Of a DNA stretch of 43,526 bases, positions 41,293 to 43,526 are shown piece after piece. The position numbers and the translations under genes were made by a program. The DNA lies in contig NZ_JALKBY010000020.1 in assembly GCF_023223645.1 (NCBI RefSeq), positions 1-43,526 of the forward strand, read 5' to 3'. Source of the DNA: Natroniella sulfidigena (GTDB lineage Bacteria > Bacillota > Halanaerobiia > Halobacteroidales > Halobacteroidaceae). The notes under the pieces were generated by a model. The model was not told where the DNA came from. It saw only the letters and a list, made by a program, of their open reading frames with translations, and did not search any database. The number at the start of each line of letters is the position of its first letter. The first letter of the stretch is position 1.

Positions 41293-41414
41293 ACTGAGTC
41301 TTGATTTAGTTAGATGGTAGCTATGCTGCCATCTAAATTTAAAAGATGAGTTTTCACAATACTTTTAATATGCTAATAACTATTTTCAGCAAATTAATAA
41401 GGGGGAATATATTA

Positions 41415-42362
41415 ATGAAGATTAAAGAATCAATCGAAAAAATACCTGGCGGAATGATGGTTGTCCCATTGATCTTTGGAGCTATTGTAAATACTTTTTT
41501 TCCACAACTTTTTGATATTGGTGGATTTACGACTGCTCTAACTAGAGATGGAGCCTTACCTTTGATTGGTGCATTCTTGGTCTGTATGGGAGCAGGGATT
41601 GAGCTTAAAGCAGCACCAGAAGCTATAAAGAAGGGTGGAGTTATTACATTAAGTAAGTTTTTAGTAGGTGTATTACTTGGGTTATTGGTAGCGAGGGTGA
41701 TGGGAGATAACTTCTTAGGTCTGTCTTCTTTAGCAATAATTGCAGGGATGACCAATACTAATGGTGGTCTATATGCAGCTTTAGCAGGGGAGTTTGGAGA
41801 TGAAACTGATATAGGGGCGATAGCTATTATCTCTTTAAATGATGGACCATTTTTAACGATGATTGCTTTGGGTACAGCAGGAGTTGCTACGATTCCATTA
41901 TTAGATTTAGTAGCAGTAGTATTACCAATTGCAGTAGGGATGCTGTTAGGAAACCTTGATCCTGAGATGAGAAAGTTCTTAACCAGTGGCGGTTCAATGT
42001 TAATTCCTTTCTTTGCTTTAGCATTAGGAGTAGGCATTGACTTTGGAATGTTAGTTCGAGCTGGGATTCCTGGTATTATATTAGGTGTAATAACTAGTAT
42101 TATTGGTGGATTCTTTAATATTATGGCTGATAAGGCAACAGGTGGTTCTGGTGTGGCAGGAGCAGCAGCTTCTAGTACAGCAGGTAATGCAGTAGCTACA
42201 CCTGAAGCAGTGGCAGTAGCTGATCCTTCATTGAGTTCAGCAGCAGCGGCAGCAACTCCTCAGGTAGCAGCTTCAACGATAGTAACAGCACTTTTAACTC
42301 CAATAATTACAGCTTATATGGCTAAAAAGGTAGATAAGTCTGAAAAAGAAATAACTAGTTAA
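41415..42362 (+). CDS. KdgT-like 2-keto-3-deoxygluconate permease
   Basis: 315 aa with about ten membrane helices, of the KdgT family. Marks are [22 protein letters not shown] near the start, [20 protein letters not shown] (about 113-132), [14 protein letters not shown], and [20 protein letters not shown] (about 252-271). It imports KDG or a similar sugar acid with a cation. The frame is open from ATG 41346, but AAGGGGG at 41399-41405 sets ATG 41415 as the start, and the family begins there. It is the last gene of the sigma-54 operon, 122 bp after the large lyase subunit. Confidence 0.88.
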   Translation: MKIKESIEKIPGGMMVVPLIFGAIVNTFFPQLFDIGGFTTALTRDGALPLIGAFLVCMGAGIELKAAPEAIKKGGVITLSKFLVGVLLGLLVARVMGDNFLGLSSLAIIAGMTNTNGGLYAALAGEFGDETDIGAIAIISLNDGPFLTMIALGTAGVATIPLLDLVAVVLPIAVGMLLGNLDPEMRKFLTSGGSMLIPFFALALGVGIDFGMLVRAGIPGIILGVITSIIGGFFNIMADKATGGSGVAGAAASSTAGNAVATPEAVAVADPSLSSAAAAATPQVAASTIVTALLTPIITAYMAKKVDKSEKEITS

Positions 42363-42414
42363 AAGGTTAAGTTTAAGTAAGAGCTAAATACGAGGGGAAA
42401 TAAGTTGATTTAGT

Positions 42415-42444
42415 AAAAAAAGCCAGCAGAGTGCTGGTTTTTTT
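42415..42444 (+). terminator. Terminator of the lyase-permease operon
   Basis: CCAGCA-gag-TGCTGG flanked by A and T runs, with seven T after the stem. Confidence 0.88.
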
Positions 42445-42471
42445 ACTGACAAACCCAGAAATTAATGGAAT

Positions 42472-42491
42472 ATAAGTATATATATACTTAT
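42472..42491. promoter_or_regulatory. 20-bp perfect palindrome upstream of ssb
   Basis: ATAAGTATATATATACTTAT, 45 bp before the ssb start. It could be an operator or simply AT-rich promoter sequence. No paired -35/-10 is clear. Confidence 0.35.
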
Positions 42492-42536
42492 GATGGTTAA
42501 AATAATAAAGAATCTTGAAAAAAGGAGTTGAGAGTG

Positions 42537-42878
42537 ATGTTAAACCAAGTTAATTTGGTCGGAAGGTTAGCAAGGGATCCTAAGTTAGTTGAGATGGAAA
42601 GTGGTAGTAAGAGAGTGAATTTAGTTGTAGCTGTGGAACGTGATTATAGGAACAAAGATGGTGAGCGGAAGACAGATTTTATTTATGTAACAGTCTGGAA
42701 TCGATTGGCGGAACAGTGTGACGAATTTTTATCTAAAGGAAGATTGATTGCAGTTCAAGGTCGAATTGAGGTCAGTAGTTGGAATGATCAAGAGACAGGT
42801 GATAAGAAGTATAGAACTGGTATTATTGCTAGGGAAGTTAAGTTTTTAGATAGTCCACGGGAGGAAGTAAGTGCTTAG
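42537..42878 (+). CDS. ssb: Short single-stranded DNA-binding protein
   Basis: 113 aa: the OB fold only (MLNQVNLVGRLARDPKL, VAVERDYRNKDGERKTDFIY, GRLIAVQGRIEVSSW). It ends SPREEVSA and lacks the acidic DDDIPF-type tail that recruits partner proteins, so it is probably a secondary SSB rather than the main replication one (inference). The open frame starts at TTG 42528, but that lies against the AAAGGAG site; ATG 42537 is the usual SSB start. Own terminator at 42885. Confidence 0.92.
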   Translation: MLNQVNLVGRLARDPKLVEMESGSKRVNLVVAVERDYRNKDGERKTDFIYVTVWNRLAEQCDEFLSKGRLIAVQGRIEVSSWNDQETGDKKYRTGIIAREVKFLDSPREEVSA

Positions 42879-42884
42879 AAATTA

Positions 42885-42918
42885 GATCAACCCTGTTTTT
42901 ATGGGGTTGATCTTTTTT
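42885..42918 (+). terminator. Terminator of ssb
   Basis: GATCAACCC pairs with GGGTTGATC across a 10-base loop, followed by TTTTTT. Confidence 0.92.
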
Positions 42919-43101
42919 AGTAGAAAGATAATTATAAAAGATTAAAAATATTGAAAAAATTAGTATATGTTTTATAATAATAGTAACAAGTAATAAATAG
43001 GTAATAAAGGAAATCAAACGGACTAATAATTAAAAAAGGTAATTGACCACCTCTATTAACTAACTTATGGTATCCAAGAACAGTTAGGAAGGGGGAGAAA
43101 A

Positions 43102-43236
43102 ATGAAAAAGAACTCTAAGTCTAACAGTAAACAGGTTAATAAGCAAGATAAAACGAAGTATAATGAACTCTCTTTTAGGAATGATGATTTAGGGCCAACG
43201 ATGAATTACTTATTGGATTTAATTTGGGGTAAATAG
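43102..43236 (+). CDS. Small protein of unknown function, 44 aa
   Basis: ATG follows AGGAAGGGGGAG (43085-43096). The first 20 residues are basic and polar (KKNSKSNSKQVNKQDKTK). The end is DDLGPTMNYLLDLIWGK, a short amphipathic helix. I do not recognise it. The strong ribosome site and the terminator 6 bp after the stop support a real gene. Confidence 0.6.
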   Translation: MKKNSKSNSKQVNKQDKTKYNELSFRNDDLGPTMNYLLDLIWGK

Positions 43237-43242
43237 ATAAAA

Positions 43243-43268
43243 AAGTTGCCGTTAGGCAACTTTTTTTA
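43243..43268 (+). terminator. Terminator of the 44-aa gene
   Basis: AAGTTGCC-gtta-GGCAACTT followed by a T run. Confidence 0.9.
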
Positions 43269-43292
43269 TGCTCTGCAATTTTGAACTAATTA

Positions 43293-43460
43293 TTAATGTT
43301 TTGCTGTAATAAACTTCAAAAAATGATAACCTAAGTCATTTTCAAGGTAGTCATCAGCAGTTTTTTTAGTAATTAAATTATAAAAGTCCAGTTTATTAAG
43401 GGATTGTTGAACCATTTCAGTTTGAGTATTACTTGTAAAAAAATCCTTATCGGTGTTTGT
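43293..43460 (-). pseudogene. Possible coding remnant at the window edge
   Basis: On the minus strand a frame ends at 43293 with DDYLENDLGYHFLKFITAKH and is open upstream to about 43480, but it has no ATG with a ribosome site. A second frame enters from the window end (VLNEKYSKKFLIKCDNLL) and stops at about 43450, overlapping the first. The two together look like one gene broken by a frameshift. The family is not recognised. Confidence 0.3.
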
Positions 43461-43526
43461 CAAGTAAGTTGTCGCATTTAATTAAAAATTTCTTTGAATA
43501 CTTTTCATTCAGAACTCCAGTTAGGA

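Noticed and set aside
41354-42037. Minus-strand 227-aa frame opposite the permease
   Set aside because: A low-complexity shadow of the membrane protein gene on the plus strand, which has clear family motifs and a ribosome site.

Overview
The window looks like chromosome of a low-GC, anaerobic, spore-forming, diderm Firmicute. A halophile of the Halanaerobiales (Halobacteroidaceae, an Orenia or Halobacteroides relative) fits best. The reasons are AT-rich DNA with strong AGGAGG ribosome sites, acidic proteins, a Spo0E-like phosphatase, a DUF3231 protein, an HrcA/CIRCE-controlled clpB, and a divergent pair of predicted outer-membrane beta-barrels ending in an aromatic residue. The taxonomic call is inference. 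No rRNA, tRNA, CRISPR array, phage or transposase gene was seen.

Layout. 0.4-4.2 kb: the mnmM (ytqB)-like methyltransferase and the ytqA-like radical SAM gene, split by an insert carrying a four-helix-bundle gene; then a PleD-like diguanylate cyclase and two tiny genes. 4.3-8.4 kb (minus): DUF3786 - MoxR ATPase - VWA protein - DUF3786, a small uncharacterised cluster. 8.5-14.4 kb: small membrane proteins, a YkuS protein, an EAL protein, two beta-barrel proteins, DUF5714 and a cold-shock protein. 14.5-17.7 kb: CIRCE-clpB and a Spo0E-like gene. 18.3-23.2 kb: an anion symporter, an HD-GYP protein, AzlCD and an ArsP-type permease. 23.7-32.2 kb: a REC-PAS-GGDEF protein, a lipoprotein, DUF2721 twins, and a three-gene phosphorelay (REC-GGDEF, HPt, hybrid kinase). 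32.3-33.2 kb (minus): CheX and hemerythrin. 33.5-42.4 kb: a sigma-54-controlled sugar-acid locus (OtnK-like kinase, PdxA2, PrpR-type activator, UxaA/SuyAB-like lyase subunits, KdgT-like permease) with a DUF3231 gene inside it. 42.5-43.5 kb: a short SSB, a 44-aa protein and a possible gene remnant.

Two features cut across all regions. First, about fourteen intergenic repeat elements share end motifs (ATTACAATATTGTGGCA on the left; a GATAT..AGTGGCA..TGCCACT..ATATC hairpin on the right) and have arms built of degenerate 6-7 bp tandem units that pair across a variable centre. They repeatedly abut or supply stop codons. One pair of arms encloses the four-helix-bundle gene. Second, the 7-mer TTGGCCC/GGGCCAA occurs about 33 times by eye, evenly on both strands and in all reading frames, where base composition predicts one or two. 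It resembles a HIP1- or uptake-sequence-like genomic word.

Five c-di-GMP proteins (three GGDEF, one EAL, one HD-GYP), a hybrid kinase with a detached HPt, CheX and hemerythrin point to a sensory life responding to oxygen and nutrients. The sugar-acid locus has two matching GG-N10-GC promoters and the activator expected to work on them.
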